From NCBI RefSeq assembly GCF_000763315.1, contig NZ_JPST01000005.1:124001-188000 (forward strand): DNA of 64,000 bases, in the 5' to 3' direction. The translations under genes were made by a program, and so were the position numbers. Under the pieces are notes generated by a model. The model had not been told where the DNA came from. It saw only the letters and a list, made by a program, of their open reading frames with translations, and did no database searches. Every line of letters starts with the position of its first letter. The stretch's first letter is position 1. Source of the stretch: Thermoactinomyces daqus (GTDB lineage: Bacteria > Bacillota > Bacilli > Thermoactinomycetales > Thermoactinomycetaceae). Of this stretch, positions 1 through 8,978 are shown piece by piece.

Positions 1-184
1 GGGTGATGACAGGAGCAAACACAGCCAGCAAAATAAAGAGGATAATGATGACACTGCCGATCGCGGCCGAACGATGCCGCCAGAATGCCCGCAAAAAATA
101 CCTGACTGGCGATTCATGGATGGAGGGGGCATAATCGATCGATGTGACAGAAGAATTTTCATTCATCTCCGGCAATGATGGCAT
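1..184 (-). CDS. ABC transporter permease, DppC/OppC type (5' part only)
   Basis: This is the N-terminal part of a second inner-membrane permease of a peptide/nickel-type ABC importer; the rest lies beyond the left edge. The visible protein has a short polar cytoplasmic tail followed by RAFWRHRSAAIGS and a hydrophobic first membrane segment (VIIILFILLAVFAPVI), the usual start of DppC/OppC proteins. It begins 7 bases after the stop of the DppB-like permease on the same strand, so it belongs to the same operon. ATG at 184 or at 166 could be the start; 184 is preferred because GGAAGG precedes it at a usable distance. Confidence 0.8.
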   Translation of the reverse strand, partial: MPSLPEMNENSSVTSIDYAPSIHESPVRYFLRAFWRHRSAAIGSVIIILFILLAVFAPVIT

Positions 185-190
185 GGAACA

Positions 191-1201
191 TCAATCCTTC
201 CCGTATTGAATGCGCGGATCGATCCAAGCGTAAATCAGATCGACCAGCAGGTTGATCACCACGAAAATCGTCGCCAGCACGAGAATGCCGGATTGAATAA
301 CCGGGTAATCGCGCTGCCCAATCGCATCGTAAATATACCGCCCCACTCCCGGCCAACTGAAAATCGTCTCCGTCAAGACCGCACCGCCGAGCAGCAACCC
401 CATTTGCAAGCCGGCCACCGTCAATACCGGGATGCAGGCATTTTTCAACGTATGTTTGTACACCACCCAAAATTCGGACAATCCCTTGGCGCGGGCTGTC
501 CGCACAAAATCGGAGCGGAGCACCTCCAGCACACTGGACCGGGTCATCCTGGCGATGATCGCCATCGGTATCGTTCCCAGCGCGACTGCCGGCAAAATCA
601 AATGCATCATCACATCTCCCAAGACGGTGAAATCTCCGCTGAACAGGGAATCAAGCACATAAAATCCCGAAAATCCCTCAAAGCCGAGGCGCGGATCAAT
701 TCGTCCGCTGGAAGGAAATATTCCCAGCTTCTGCGCAAACAGCCACTGCTCCATCAAACCCAGCCAGAAGACCGGAATCGAGACACCGAGGAGAGCAACC
801 ACCATCCCGGAATAATCCAGCCATGAATTTTGTCTCCAGGCCGATAAAATTCCCAGATTAACACCAAAAAAGATGGCAATCGCCATCGCCGCCAGCGAAA
901 GCTCTGCCGTCGCAGCCAGATAGGGCTGAATCTCTTCGGAAATCGGGACATGGGTGATGAGGGAAGTACCCAAATTTCCATGCAGCAAATCATTGACATA
1001 AAGGAAATATTGTTTGTAAAAAGGCTGATCCAGTCCCAGATTATGCCTGATTTCCGCCAACTCCTGCGGAGACGCTTTCTCCCCGGCAATGGTTTTTGCC
1101 GGATCTCCGGGAATCGCATGGACGATGGCAAACGTAACGAGCGACATCCCGATGAGGACGGGAATCAGCATGAAAATCCGGCGAATTGTATAGGCTAACA
1201 T
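191..1201 (-). CDS. ABC transporter permease, DppB/OppB type
   Basis: Inner-membrane permease that forms half of the translocation pore of a peptide- or nickel-class ABC importer. The 336 residues begin with the typical LAYTIRRIFMLIPVLIGMS first membrane helix followed by the HAIPGDPA element common to DppB proteins, and contain the cytoplasmic EAA loop (RTARAKGLSEFWVVYKHTLK, near residue 240) that docks on the ATPases. Length and layout are normal for the family. It lies between the binding-protein gene and the second permease in a five-gene minus-strand operon. The substrate cannot be told from the permease. Confidence 0.93.
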   Translation of the reverse strand: MLAYTIRRIFMLIPVLIGMSLVTFAIVHAIPGDPAKTIAGEKASPQELAEIRHNLGLDQPFYKQYFLYVNDLLHGNLGTSLITHVPISEEIQPYLAATAELSLAAMAIAIFFGVNLGILSAWRQNSWLDYSGMVVALLGVSIPVFWLGLMEQWLFAQKLGIFPSSGRIDPRLGFEGFSGFYVLDSLFSGDFTVLGDVMMHLILPAVALGTIPMAIIARMTRSSVLEVLRSDFVRTARAKGLSEFWVVYKHTLKNACIPVLTVAGLQMGLLLGGAVLTETIFSWPGVGRYIYDAIGQRDYPVIQSGILVLATIFVVINLLVDLIYAWIDPRIQYGKD

Positions 1202-1235
1202 CGTTTCCTTCCACCTCGTTGTTGGCTATGTCGAA

Positions 1236-1268
1236 AGTGGCATTGCCCCACGCAAGAGCAATGCCACT
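1236..1268 (-). terminator. Intercistronic hairpin after the binding-protein gene
   Basis: A perfect 11-bp stem (AGTGGCATTGC pairing with GCAATGCCACT) sits between the binding-protein gene and the first permease gene. On the transcribed strand it is followed by only three Ts. It therefore looks more like an mRNA-stabilising or partial-attenuation hairpin, which often lets the binding protein be made in excess of the permeases, than a full terminator. Confidence 0.6.
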
Positions 1269-1282
1269 CCTGGCCCGATCTT

Positions 1283-2890
1283 TTACTTCAAATCCACATT
1301 TTCCAGGTAGAGCGTTGAGGTCGGGTGCGGGATAAACCCGGTTACTTCTTTTTTGGCTGCATAAGGTACGGTCGCATGAACCAGCGGTACCCACGGCGCA
1401 TCGTTTTTAATGATTTCCTGCGCTTGCTGATAAAGTTTCGTCCGTTCCTCCTGATCGCTGGAACGCTGCGCCTTGATCAACAGATCGTGCAACGGATCGC
1501 TTTTATAGAAGGCGATGTTTCCCGCATCGGGCGTACGCGTATTGTCTTTGTCGAGGAGCACGTACAGGAAGTTGTCCGGGTCGCCGTTATCCTCGTTCCA
1601 CCCGAAGAGAGCCATCGAATGCTCCCCTTTTCCGGTGCGGTCCAGGTACGTCTGCCAGTCATAGGTGACGATTTTCGTTTTTACGCCGATTTTGGCGAAG
1701 TCGGCCTGCATATACTCCGCTACTTTTTTGCCGTCCGGCAGATAGGGGCGCGGTTCGGTCGGAGCATAGAAATCGACTTCAAAACCATTGGGGTAGCCCG
1801 CTTCAGCCAAGAGTTTTTTCGCTTTATCAAGATTGAATTCATAATCCTTGATTTTGCCGTTATAGCCCCACATAAACGGAGGAATCGGATTGACCGCCGG
1901 TTCGGCCAGACCGGAATAAAAGCTTTTGATAATCCCTTCTTTGTTGACGGCATAATTGAGCGCCTGTCTCACTTTCGGATTGTCAAACGGTTTCTTCTGA
2001 GTGTTAAAAGCCAGATAAGCCACATTCATCCCCGGCTGGTTAAACAGTTGCAGGTTGCTGTCCCCTTTCACCAGTCCGACCGAGTTCGGGTTCAGGCCGT
2101 CCATGATATCGATATCTCCCGATTTCAGCGCGGTCAAGCGGGCGGTGTTATCCGGAATGGAGCGGAAAATCACTTGTTCCAGCTTGGGATAACCTTTTCG
2201 CCAATAGTCCTTGTTTTTCTTCAACGTAATATGATCGTTCTTTTTCCATTCCACGAAGACAAAGGGACCGGTTCCCACGGGTTTTTGTGCAAATTGTTCA
2301 GGTCCTTCCTTTTTGATGGCGGTCGGCGAAGCAATGCCAAACGGGGACATGGCCAGGTTGCTCAAAAACGGGCCCTGCGGATAGTTGAGATCAAACTCAA
2401 CCGTGTATTCGTCCAATGCTTTGACATCTTTAATAACTGCACCTTTATCCCCTTTGAATCCGCCAAACATATAACCGAAGTAAGGGAATTCCCCTCCTTT
2501 GTGGTAGGGGTTGTTTTTATCCATCCAGCGCTCGAAGTTAAACACGACGGCATCAGCGTTAAACGGGGTTCCGTCCTGAAATTTGACGCCTTGGCGCAGT
2601 TTGAACGTCCACTTTAAGCCATCAGGGCTAGTTGTCCAGCTCTCCGCCAAAGACGGCTCCACCTTGGTCGATGTCGGTTCATATCTGACCAGCGTATCAA
2701 AAATCTGTTCAGTGACATGGAGGGATTCGCCGTCCGTCACTTGAATCGGATCAAGCAGTTTGGAGTCGGCTCCGCGGCCATAGATCAAGGTTTTTTCCTG
2801 GCTGCCCGCTTTATTGTTGGAACATCCCGCTAAAAATGATGATAAAACCAGAATAAAAGTGAAACAGAATATCCAAAGCCGTTTTGGCAT
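1283..2890 (-). CDS. Extracellular solute-binding lipoprotein (family 5) of a peptide-type ABC importer
   Basis: Cell-surface lipoprotein that captures the substrate, probably a short peptide or a metal complex, and hands it to the permeases. The 535 residues start with a lipoprotein signal peptide ending in the lipobox LAGC at about residue 22, followed by a long SBP_bac_5 domain (DGLKWTFKLRQGVKFQDGTP, KPVGTGPFVFVEW, VRQALNYAVNK and related family blocks). A strong ribosome site (AAAGGAGGATG) precedes the ATG. The gene sits between the ATPase and permease genes. The fold is certain; substrate specificity is not readable from the sequence. Confidence 0.95.
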   Translation of the reverse strand: MPKRLWIFCFTFILVLSSFLAGCSNNKAGSQEKTLIYGRGADSKLLDPIQVTDGESLHVTEQIFDTLVRYEPTSTKVEPSLAESWTTSPDGLKWTFKLRQGVKFQDGTPFNADAVVFNFERWMDKNNPYHKGGEFPYFGYMFGGFKGDKGAVIKDVKALDEYTVEFDLNYPQGPFLSNLAMSPFGIASPTAIKKEGPEQFAQKPVGTGPFVFVEWKKNDHITLKKNKDYWRKGYPKLEQVIFRSIPDNTARLTALKSGDIDIMDGLNPNSVGLVKGDSNLQLFNQPGMNVAYLAFNTQKKPFDNPKVRQALNYAVNKEGIIKSFYSGLAEPAVNPIPPFMWGYNGKIKDYEFNLDKAKKLLAEAGYPNGFEVDFYAPTEPRPYLPDGKKVAEYMQADFAKIGVKTKIVTYDWQTYLDRTGKGEHSMALFGWNEDNGDPDNFLYVLLDKDNTRTPDAGNIAFYKSDPLHDLLIKAQRSSDQEERTKLYQQAQEIIKNDAPWVPLVHATVPYAAKKEVTGFIPHPTSTLYLENVDLK

Positions 2891-2970
2891 ATAAGCATCC
2901 TCCTTTAAATGGATTCATCATGTTTTTGGATTGCCGGACGATCCCTTTGGCGACTCACCTCCTTTTCAAA

Positions 2971-3936
2971 CTATTGATCAAGCAGATGGCAGGCAACCTG
3001 ATGGCCGCCGCCTGCATCTTTCATCTCCGGACGGACTTCTTTGCAGACATCCATGGCGTAGGGGCAGCGCGGATGAAACGCGCAACCGAGCGGCGGATTG
3101 GCCGGGCTGGGCACGTCGCCGGACAGGATGATTCGCTCCTTCCCGGCATCCGGATCGGGAATCGGCACGGCGGACATCAAGGCCTGGGTGTAAGGATGAA
3201 GCGGATTGCGATACAACTCGTCCCGTCCGGCCAGTTCCACCATCCGTCCCAGATACATCACGCCGACCCGGGTGCTGATATGTTTCACCACGCTCAAATC
3301 ATGAGCGATAAAGATATAGGTAAGTTCAAATTGCTCCTGCAAATCCATCATCAAATTAAGCACTTGCGACTGAATCGACACATCCAATGCCGATACCGGT
3401 TCATCGGCAACGATCAGTTTCGGCTTGGTGGAAAGCGCGCGGGCAATGCCGATCCGCTGCCGCTGGCCGCCGCTGAACTGATGTGGGTAACGGTTCATGT
3501 GAAACTTGTCCAGCCCGACCACCTTCAGCAGTTCCTCCACTTGTTCTTTTCGTTCCTTCGCTCCTCCCAGTCCATGAACGATAAGCGGTTCTTCCAAAAT
3601 CTTCCCAATTCTCTGCCTCGGATTCAGAGAAGCAAACGGATCCTGAAACACCATCTGCATTTCCCGCCGCGCTTTTCGCATCTCTTCCGGAGAGTATTGC
3701 AAGATCGACTTTCCTTCAAATTCAACCTCGCCCGCCGTCGGCTCATACAGTCGGAGTATCGTCCGTCCGGTGGTGGATTTGCCGCAACCGCTCTCCCCCA
3801 CCAGCCCGAGTGTCTCCCCTTTTTCCACAGTGAAACTGACATCGTCAACGGCCTTTATTTCTCCAATCTTTTTGCCGAAAATGCCGCCGCGGATCGGAAA
3901 TGTTTTCTTCAGGTTACGAACGCTCATGAGCGCCAT
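2971..3936 (-). CDS. ABC transporter ATP-binding protein, OppF/DppF type
   Basis: One of the two ATPases that power the importer. In 321 residues it has Walker A GESGCGKS at 47-54, the ABC signature FSGGQRQR from residue 154, Walker B LIVADE at 174-179, and the C-terminal oligopeptide-transporter extension with Cys-rich [14 protein letters not shown], which in this family can carry an iron-sulfur cluster. It overlaps the end of the OppD-type gene by 23 bases, so the two are translationally coupled. The ATG is preceded by AAAAGGAGG. Confidence 0.95.
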   Translation of the reverse strand: MALMSVRNLKKTFPIRGGIFGKKIGEIKAVDDVSFTVEKGETLGLVGESGCGKSTTGRTILRLYEPTAGEVEFEGKSILQYSPEEMRKARREMQMVFQDPFASLNPRQRIGKILEEPLIVHGLGGAKERKEQVEELLKVVGLDKFHMNRYPHQFSGGQRQRIGIARALSTKPKLIVADEPVSALDVSIQSQVLNLMMDLQEQFELTYIFIAHDLSVVKHISTRVGVMYLGRMVELAGRDELYRNPLHPYTQALMSAVPIPDPDAGKERIILSGDVPSPANPPLGCAFHPRCPYAMDVCKEVRPEMKDAGGGHQVACHLLDQ

Positions 3937-4915
3937 GATCGATTGCCTCCTTTTGATTCAAGAAACAGCGGCTGAAATGCTTTTCATCCACTTTCACGAT
4001 TTCAGGTTCCTCTTTGCGGCAGATCTCCATTGCAAATTCACATCTCGGGGCAAAGCGGCAACCGGCGGGCAAATTGAACGGACTGGGGACTTGCCCGGGG
4101 ATGGCGTATAGCCGCTTCTTTTGCTCGTCCAGTTTGGGAATCGACTTTAACAGGCCTTGTGTATAGGGATGAGCGGGATTTTTAAACAGGCGCCTCTGGT
4201 CTGCTTCTTCCGCCACCTGCCCCTCATACATCACGATAATGCGGTCGCACATTTCCGCCACGACTCCCAAATCATGGGTGATCAACAAAACCGAGGTGCC
4301 GAATTCCTCATTCAAGGATTTCATCAAATCCAAAATTTGCGCTTGAATGGTCACATCGAGCGCGGTCGTCGGTTCATCGGCAATCAGCAGGCGCGGGCGC
4401 AGCACCATGGCCATGGCGATCATCACCCGCTGGCGCATTCCCCCGGACAGCTGGTGCGGATACTCATCCAATACCCCTTCGCGGGCAATGCCCACTTTTT
4501 TCAGGATGTCCAGCGCCCTCTCCCTGGCGGCTTTTTTGGAGATCTTCTCATGGGTGCGAATGGCTTCGATGAGTTGGTTCCCGATTGTAAACAGCGGGTT
4601 GAGCGAGGTCATCGGTTCCTGAAAAATCATGGCGATCTCTTTGCCGCGAAGTTGACGCATCTGTTTATTGTTTAACTTAGTCAAATCTTGCCCCGCAAAA
4701 ATAATGGAACCATCAACAATTTTGCCCGGGGGCTTTGGCACTAACCCCATAATCGCCAGTGAGGTTACACTTTTTCCACATCCCGATTCTCCAACCAAGC
4801 CGACAATCTCGCCTTTTTGCACGGTAAGATCCAGCCCGTCCACCGCCCTGACCACGCCTTTATCCGTAAAAAAATGCAACTTCAGGTGCTTAATTTCCAA
4901 AACAGGTTGGGCCAA
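3914..4915 (-). CDS. ABC transporter ATP-binding protein, OppD/DppD type
   Basis: First gene of the importer operon and partner ATPase of the OppF-type protein. It has Walker A GESGCGKS, signature LSGGMRQR, Walker B LLIADE and the C-terminal [14 protein letters not shown] oligopeptide-transporter motif. A GTG at 4924 would also be in frame, but AGGTGATC just upstream of the TTG at 4915 matches the 16S 3' end very well, so the TTG is taken as the start (333 residues). The AT-rich stretch upstream (about 4930-5040) is the likely promoter area. Confidence 0.93.
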   Translation of the reverse strand: MAQPVLEIKHLKLHFFTDKGVVRAVDGLDLTVQKGEIVGLVGESGCGKSVTSLAIMGLVPKPPGKIVDGSIIFAGQDLTKLNNKQMRQLRGKEIAMIFQEPMTSLNPLFTIGNQLIEAIRTHEKISKKAARERALDILKKVGIAREGVLDEYPHQLSGGMRQRVMIAMAMVLRPRLLIADEPTTALDVTIQAQILDLMKSLNEEFGTSVLLITHDLGVVAEMCDRIIVMYEGQVAEEADQRRLFKNPAHPYTQGLLKSIPKLDEQKKRLYAIPGQVPSPFNLPAGCRFAPRCEFAMEICRKEEPEIVKVDEKHFSRCFLNQKEAIDHGAHERS

Positions 4916-4924
4916 AGAGATCAC

Positions 4925-5260
4925 CTCGGATTATAGTTTGAACCATTTATCTATTAATCATTTTTTATAATGTATAAAAATAATGTCAATTAATTATATT
5001 CTATCTACAAATCAAAAAAACCTTCTGTAGGAAAATAGTTTATTTACCCGCGTCATAAAGCCAGCGGCTGCCAACCGTCACCAGCCATCATTTGTTAAAC
5101 ATAACTGGACGAGCTTCCCCCGGCATCATTTTTTTGCTCTTCCCTTAAGCTGTGAAAATGGCGGGTGCTAATCTTCAAAACCGTACCGTTTTCGATCCTT
5201 GACGGCTTTCCCGGAAAGTCCGCGAATGATCACAGTCATTTCACCCGGGCAAAACATAAA
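4925..5260. other. Intergenic region upstream of the ABC operon
   Basis: About 335 bases. The part next to the operon (4930-5040) is very AT-rich and probably holds its promoter, but no -35/-10 pair was convincing. The remainder is featureless apart from the terminator of the pyridoxal kinase gene at its right end. Confidence 0.4.
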
Positions 5261-5293
5261 GCACCGATCCCCAGATCATCGGAGAATCGGTGC
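5261..5293 (-). terminator. Terminator of the pyridoxal kinase gene
   Basis: Stem GCACCGAT / ATCGGTGC with a 17-base loop lies 12 bases past the stop codon; the transcribed strand continues with a T-rich stretch (TTTATGTTTTG). Confidence 0.65.
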
Positions 5294-5305
5294 CGGCTCG
5301 GGATG

Positions 5306-6121
5306 TTATTTTCCTTGGTGCAACCGGTGCGCCATATGCAAAACAGGGCCCACAAACCGGTTCAGCGGGAAACCATGGCGAATTGCCTCCGTAATGAATG
5401 CTTTGGCCGTGAACACTGCCTCCCTGACCGATTTGCCCTTGGCCAGTTCTGCCGTAATTGCGGCCGAATAAGTGCACCCCGCCCCATGTGTATAAGTGGT
5501 CTCGATGCGTTCGCTCTCCAGGACTTCAAACGTCTCCCCGTCGTAAAATACGTCGACGGCCTTCTCATGCTGCAATTTGCCGCCGCCCTTTACCAGGACA
5601 TATTTCGCCCCCGACTCATAGATCTTTTGCGCGGCGGCTTTCATATCCTCCACCGTGTTCAGCGCCCCCAGTCCGCTGAGCTGTCCGGCTTCAAACAGGT
5701 TGGGAGTGGCAACAGTCGCCTTGGGAACGAGAATTTCCCTTAATGCATCCGCCAATTCAGGGTGAAGCACCTCATCGGTTCCCTTGCAGACCATCACCGG
5801 GTCGACGACGGCCGGAATATTTTGCGATGCGATCACCTCTGCGGCAATCTCAATGATTTCAACCGATCCGAGCATCCCCGTCTTCAGCGCATCCACCCCG
5901 ATTCCCTGCAATATCGTTTTCAACTGAGCTTTCAGGGTCGGGATCGGAACGGGAAATACCTGATGGTTCCAATCCTGGTCAGGATCCATTGCCACAATCG
6001 TGGTCAGCGCAGTCATGCCATAGACCCCGCGTTCCTGAAATGTTTTCAAGTCGGCCTGAATGCCTGCTCCGCCACTGCTGTCCGAACCGGCAATGGTTAA
6101 TGCTTTCACTGGCTTAGTCAT
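5306..6121 (-). CDS. pdxK: Pyridoxine/pyridoxal/pyridoxamine kinase (ThiD-like ribokinase family)
   Basis: Cytosolic kinase phosphorylating B6 vitamers in the pyridoxal-phosphate salvage pathway. The protein begins with KALTIAGSDSSGGAGIQADL, shared by ThiD and Bacillus PdxK, and has YGMTALTTIVAMDPDQDWNH and VVDPVMVCKGTDEVL, which resemble Bacillus subtilis PdxK (YwdB) more than true HMP-phosphate kinases. The GAGC motif (THGAGCTYSAAITAELAKGK) carries the catalytic region of this subgroup. ATG at 6121 is chosen over an upstream in-frame ATG because GGAAAGGGCGG precedes it and family homology starts there (271 residues). It stands alone. ThiD activity cannot be excluded. Confidence 0.9.
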   Translation of the reverse strand: MTKPVKALTIAGSDSSGGAGIQADLKTFQERGVYGMTALTTIVAMDPDQDWNHQVFPVPIPTLKAQLKTILQGIGVDALKTGMLGSVEIIEIAAEVIASQNIPAVVDPVMVCKGTDEVLHPELADALREILVPKATVATPNLFEAGQLSGLGALNTVEDMKAAAQKIYESGAKYVLVKGGGKLQHEKAVDVFYDGETFEVLESERIETTYTHGAGCTYSAAITAELAKGKSVREAVFTAKAFITEAIRHGFPLNRFVGPVLHMAHRLHQGK

Positions 6122-6322
6122 CAAAATCCGCCCTTTCCATGCTGTAACCTCATGTTTGTCTATTATCATTTAACCCCATCATAATCGATGATTCCGTCAA
6201 CGTAAACCATGCATTTCCCCGCTATGGGAAATCCATCCTCCTCCGGTTCCGGCCGCGATTGGCGATTCCCCAATCCTGATGGGCGTGATAGAATGAAAGG
6301 CATGGACGATGGAGGGATAAAA

Positions 6323-7810
6323 ATGAGCGACAAAATCGATCTTTCACGTTATGTCTCAAATTTGGATCAAAACGTTTATGCCATCTACAACCTGCCGGAA
6401 GAAGTGATCGCCGTCATTTTTGCTTATGTCAGCCGGAGCCCGGCCAGCTTCCGGGAAAATTTGGCCAAACTGCTGGCCGACGACGAATTGGCGGTCGGCG
6501 TAAATGCAGGCGGACTTGCAGGCACTTATTCCGAAAAAGCCGCCCGTTTCCACGAAAAATGGGTGGTTGGCTACGGGCATTCGAGTGTGGCGGAACACGC
6601 TGTCGCCCATATCGGAATCGAAAAAATCAGCCGCCTTGCTTCGGCCGAACTGGAACTGGCCAACTCGTTTAACAGCTTTACCGAATACAGCCAGCGCTAT
6701 CAGCGTCCCAAACGAGGCGATTTTTATATCCCGCAAGAGCTCAGGGCCCATCCCGATCTCGAAGCGCGTTTCATCTCCATCAACGAAAAAGCATATGACA
6801 CCTATGAAAAACTGATGCACGGTCTGATGCAGTTCCTGCCGCAAAAATTTCCGCGGTCAGAACATGAATCCGAGCGGGCCTATCGCTCCCGCATTGAAAA
6901 AATCGCATTTGAAGATGCCCGTTATGTGTTGACGTTAGCCACCCTGACCAACCTGGGGCTGACTGGAAACGGACGCGCTCTCCGCGATACGCTGGTTCGG
7001 CTATTATCCAGCCCTCATGCTGAATCGCGTCAATTGGCGCGGGCAATGGAGAGAGAGATCAGCCAGGTGATCCCCACCCTGCTCAAATACGTAAAACCGA
7101 ACGAATATCTGCTGAAAACCAGGGAAGCACTCCAATTGCGTTTTGCGCAAAGCAAGCTCCCCCGGCATCCGGTCAGTGGTCCCCATGCCCGTTTCATTTC
7201 GATGCCGGCCTACGAAGACGCGTTGCGCAAACTGGCGACTGCGCTCCTCATCAGCCAGAGTCCGCTCTCGTATGAAGAAGCGAGCGCCCGCGCAAACAGG
7301 TACACATCGGCTGAACTGGAACAGATCGCCGAAGAGGCCCTCGTTCACCTGCGCTTTTTCGACAATCCGATCGGCGAATTTGACCATCTCACCTACCAAA
7401 TGGAAATGGTCGTTTCCGAAGCCAACTGGCATCAATTGCTGCGCCACAACCGCCGCACCCATTTCAGCTTCGGCGAGCCCACGATCCGTTTGGGCCGGAC
7501 CATTCCCCCTCATGTGTCCGAAGCCGGTCTCAGCGAAATGTTCCAAGCCCTGCTCGAAGAAGTGGAAGAAGGATTCAACGCGATCGCTTCTGTCTGTCCG
7601 GAAGCGGCTCCCTATCTGGTTACAAACAGCCATCACCGGCAAATATTTGCGACAGTCAGCCTGTGGGAATTGTACCATCTGATCAATTTGCGCACCTCTC
7701 CGGAAGCACAATGGGATATCCGGGCGACCTTTGAACAGCTTCTGAAAGAACTGAAGGCAAACCAACCGATTCTCGCCAAGTATGCACAACGGCGGATGCC
7801 TTCCGCCTGA
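6323..7810 (+). CDS. Two-domain ThyX-like (FAD-dependent thymidylate synthase family) protein
   Basis: Probably a divergent member of the flavin-dependent thymidylate synthase family, which makes dTMP from dUMP with FAD and methylene-tetrahydrofolate. At 495 residues it is about twice a normal ThyX. The N-terminal half has GHSSVAEHA at 85-93 and FTEYSQRY ending at 126, fitting the ThyX motif RHRxxSxNxxSxRY, but the RHR positions read ANS. The C-terminal half keeps an RH pair (LLRHNRRTHFSFG) and ends with the NLRTSPEAQWDIR element typical of ThyX C-termini. The active site may thus be shared between halves. ATG at 6323 follows GGAGGGA and is preferred to an upstream in-frame start lacking a ribosome site. 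Activity is unproven. Confidence 0.8.
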   Translation: MSDKIDLSRYVSNLDQNVYAIYNLPEEVIAVIFAYVSRSPASFRENLAKLLADDELAVGVNAGGLAGTYSEKAARFHEKWVVGYGHSSVAEHAVAHIGIEKISRLASAELELANSFNSFTEYSQRYQRPKRGDFYIPQELRAHPDLEARFISINEKAYDTYEKLMHGLMQFLPQKFPRSEHESERAYRSRIEKIAFEDARYVLTLATLTNLGLTGNGRALRDTLVRLLSSPHAESRQLARAMEREISQVIPTLLKYVKPNEYLLKTREALQLRFAQSKLPRHPVSGPHARFISMPAYEDALRKLATALLISQSPLSYEEASARANRYTSAELEQIAEEALVHLRFFDNPIGEFDHLTYQMEMVVSEANWHQLLRHNRRTHFSFGEPTIRLGRTIPPHVSEAGLSEMFQALLEEVEEGFNAIASVCPEAAPYLVTNSHHRQIFATVSLWELYHLINLRTSPEAQWDIRATFEQLLKELKANQPILAKYAQRRMPSA

Positions 7811-7847
7811 GGGAAGACGGGTGCAGAGAGGCACCCCCTTCCCTTTA
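7810..7847 (+). terminator. Terminator of the ThyX-like gene
   Basis: Hairpin with stem AGGGAAG..GGGTGC / GCACCC..CTTCCCT beginning at the stop codon and followed by TTTAT. Confidence 0.8.
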
Positions 7848-7884
7848 TAAGACGAATGTTGAAAACAGATTTTTTCCTTCCGCT

Positions 7885-7914
7885 TTGCCTCTTTTCCCTG
7901 CCAAACGCTATAAT
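7885..7914 (+). promoter_or_regulatory. Probable sigma-A promoter of the toxin-antitoxin pair
   Basis: TTGCCT, an 18-base spacer and a perfect TATAAT at 7909-7914, about 35 bases before the antitoxin start, whose ribosome site is GAGAGGAGG. Confidence 0.6.
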
Positions 7915-7949
7915 ATAAGTAATGAGAACAGAGAGGAGGCCTTCCCTCC

Positions 7950-8273
7950 ATGTCAAAATTATTTGAAGCATTTATATCAGCCAACGACCTTCAGGCGATC
8001 AACAAGAATAAATTGTTCAACGAAATGCTCCGCTCCTTCAAGAAACTCGGCCTCACCCATAATAATGAGCTCAAAGCCGTCATTCTTGATATTGATACCT
8101 ATGAACAGCTGGTGGACCGTCTGGAGGAACTGGAAGAAATGCAGGAGGATATCCAACTGGCCCATAACCTGAGCGAACGCTTGCAACTGCCGAAAGAAAA
8201 TTGGCTGGAGAAACCGAATCATACGCCGAGAATGGAATTCTTACGTTCAATGGAGAAAGGATCTTCTACATGA
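7950..8273 (+). CDS. Putative antitoxin of a RelE/ParE-type toxin-antitoxin pair
   Basis: A 107-residue, mostly helical acidic protein with a central segment (AVILDIDTYEQLVDRLEELEEMQEDI) typical of Phd/YefM-like antitoxins, in which a beta strand leads into the dimerisation helix. Its stop codon overlaps the start of the next gene in an ATGA arrangement, the usual order antitoxin then toxin. It would bind the toxin and repress the shared promoter. The N-terminal part (MSKLFEAFISANDLQAI) is not a family signature I recognise, so the family call rests on the central motif and the gene pair. Confidence 0.7.
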   Translation: MSKLFEAFISANDLQAINKNKLFNEMLRSFKKLGLTHNNELKAVILDIDTYEQLVDRLEELEEMQEDIQLAHNLSERLQLPKENWLEKPNHTPRMEFLRSMEKGSST

Positions 8274-8641
8274 TTAAAGAGGTATATCATCCCCTTTTTT
8301 CCGAAGACCTTTCCTTGTTGGCATCCATGATGAACAAAAAGCGTTTTAATGAATGCCTGCAACAGATCGACCGCGCCATCGACCAGGTCATCCGTCATCC
8401 CTTCAAAGCTGCGCCGCTTAAATATGCACCCTTAACCGGATATTACAAGAAAAAATTTTTTTCCGTCGCCCGCCCCCGCAGAAAACAGCGCCCCGATCTT
8501 CGCTTGATCTACCGCTTCAATCCCGAAGAAAACACGATTTATTTTCTCGCAGTCGGCTTACGCCTCGCCCAACGGCCGCAAAATCCACACGATGTCTACC
8601 AACGCGCCCGAAAACGGAATCTGATTGATTGGGGGGAATGA
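8270..8641 (+). CDS. Putative RelE/ParE-superfamily toxin
   Basis: A basic 123-residue protein whose C-terminal half (RPDLRLIYRFNPEENTIYFLAVGLR) matches the RelE/ParE core: an Arg-rich strand followed by the hydrophobic strands that form the mRNA-binding or gyrase-binding face. The ATG at 8270 overlaps the antitoxin stop by four bases and follows GGAGAAAGG; an upstream in-frame ATG inside the antitoxin gene has no such site. It is probably an mRNA interferase, but a gyrase poison is possible. A bidirectional terminator follows. Confidence 0.72.
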   Translation: MIKEVYHPLFSEDLSLLASMMNKKRFNECLQQIDRAIDQVIRHPFKAAPLKYAPLTGYYKKKFFSVARPRRKQRPDLRLIYRFNPEENTIYFLAVGLRLAQRPQNPHDVYQRARKRNLIDWGE

Positions 8642-8673
8642 CAAAATGCGGACGGAAGCAAATCAAAAAGCAT

Positions 8674-8727
8674 AAAATCCGCCTGAAAACACTCCGGCAG
8701 GAGCCCTGTCAGGCGGATTTTGTCTCT
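8674..8727. terminator. Bidirectional terminator
   Basis: A 13-bp stem (AAAATCCGCCTGA / TCAGGCGGATTTT) between two convergent genes, T-rich on both sides. Confidence 0.85.
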
Positions 8728-8731
8728 TTGC

Positions 8732-8950
8732 TTATTCTTCTTGCGCTTCCATCCCCATGCCCTGAACGATGACCGATTTCACAACCCAAGTCTCACCATC
8801 CTTGACACAGGGAAATCTCAGATCCAACCCTTCGTGATAAAGATAGAGATGCGTTTTGGTTTCCAAGAGCACACGGCTGTCCCGAATGACTTGTTCGATC
8901 TCCCTCCCGCTCCAATCCTTTCCCAAACGCTGGGCCAAACGCTCGCGCAT
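8732..8950 (-). CDS. Small conserved-looking hypothetical protein
   Basis: Not recognised. It has 72 residues from the ATG at 8950, with an N-terminal charged helix (MRERLAQRLGKDWSGREIEQVIRD is the start) followed by alternating strands (THLYLYHEGLDLRFP, WVVKSVIVQG). The frame stays open upstream of the ATG to a TGA near 8990, and the extra residues (LFNKRKIEFSRH) look like coding sequence. The gene may therefore start at an ATT or other rare codon right after the S1-protein gene. It lies just downstream of that gene and shares its terminator region. Confidence 0.6.
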   Translation of the reverse strand: MRERLAQRLGKDWSGREIEQVIRDSRVLLETKTHLYLYHEGLDLRFPCVKDGETWVVKSVIVQGMGMEAQEE

Positions 8951-8978
8951 ATGACGGGAAAATTCGATCTTTCGTTTG

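Noticed and set aside
1325-2617. 430-codon plus-strand frame
   Set aside because: Antisense shadow of the family 5 solute-binding lipoprotein gene, which has a lipobox and conserved blocks.
7004-7984. 326-codon minus-strand frame
   Set aside because: Antisense shadow of the ThyX-like gene extending across its terminator; Cys/Phe/Arg-rich without a domain.
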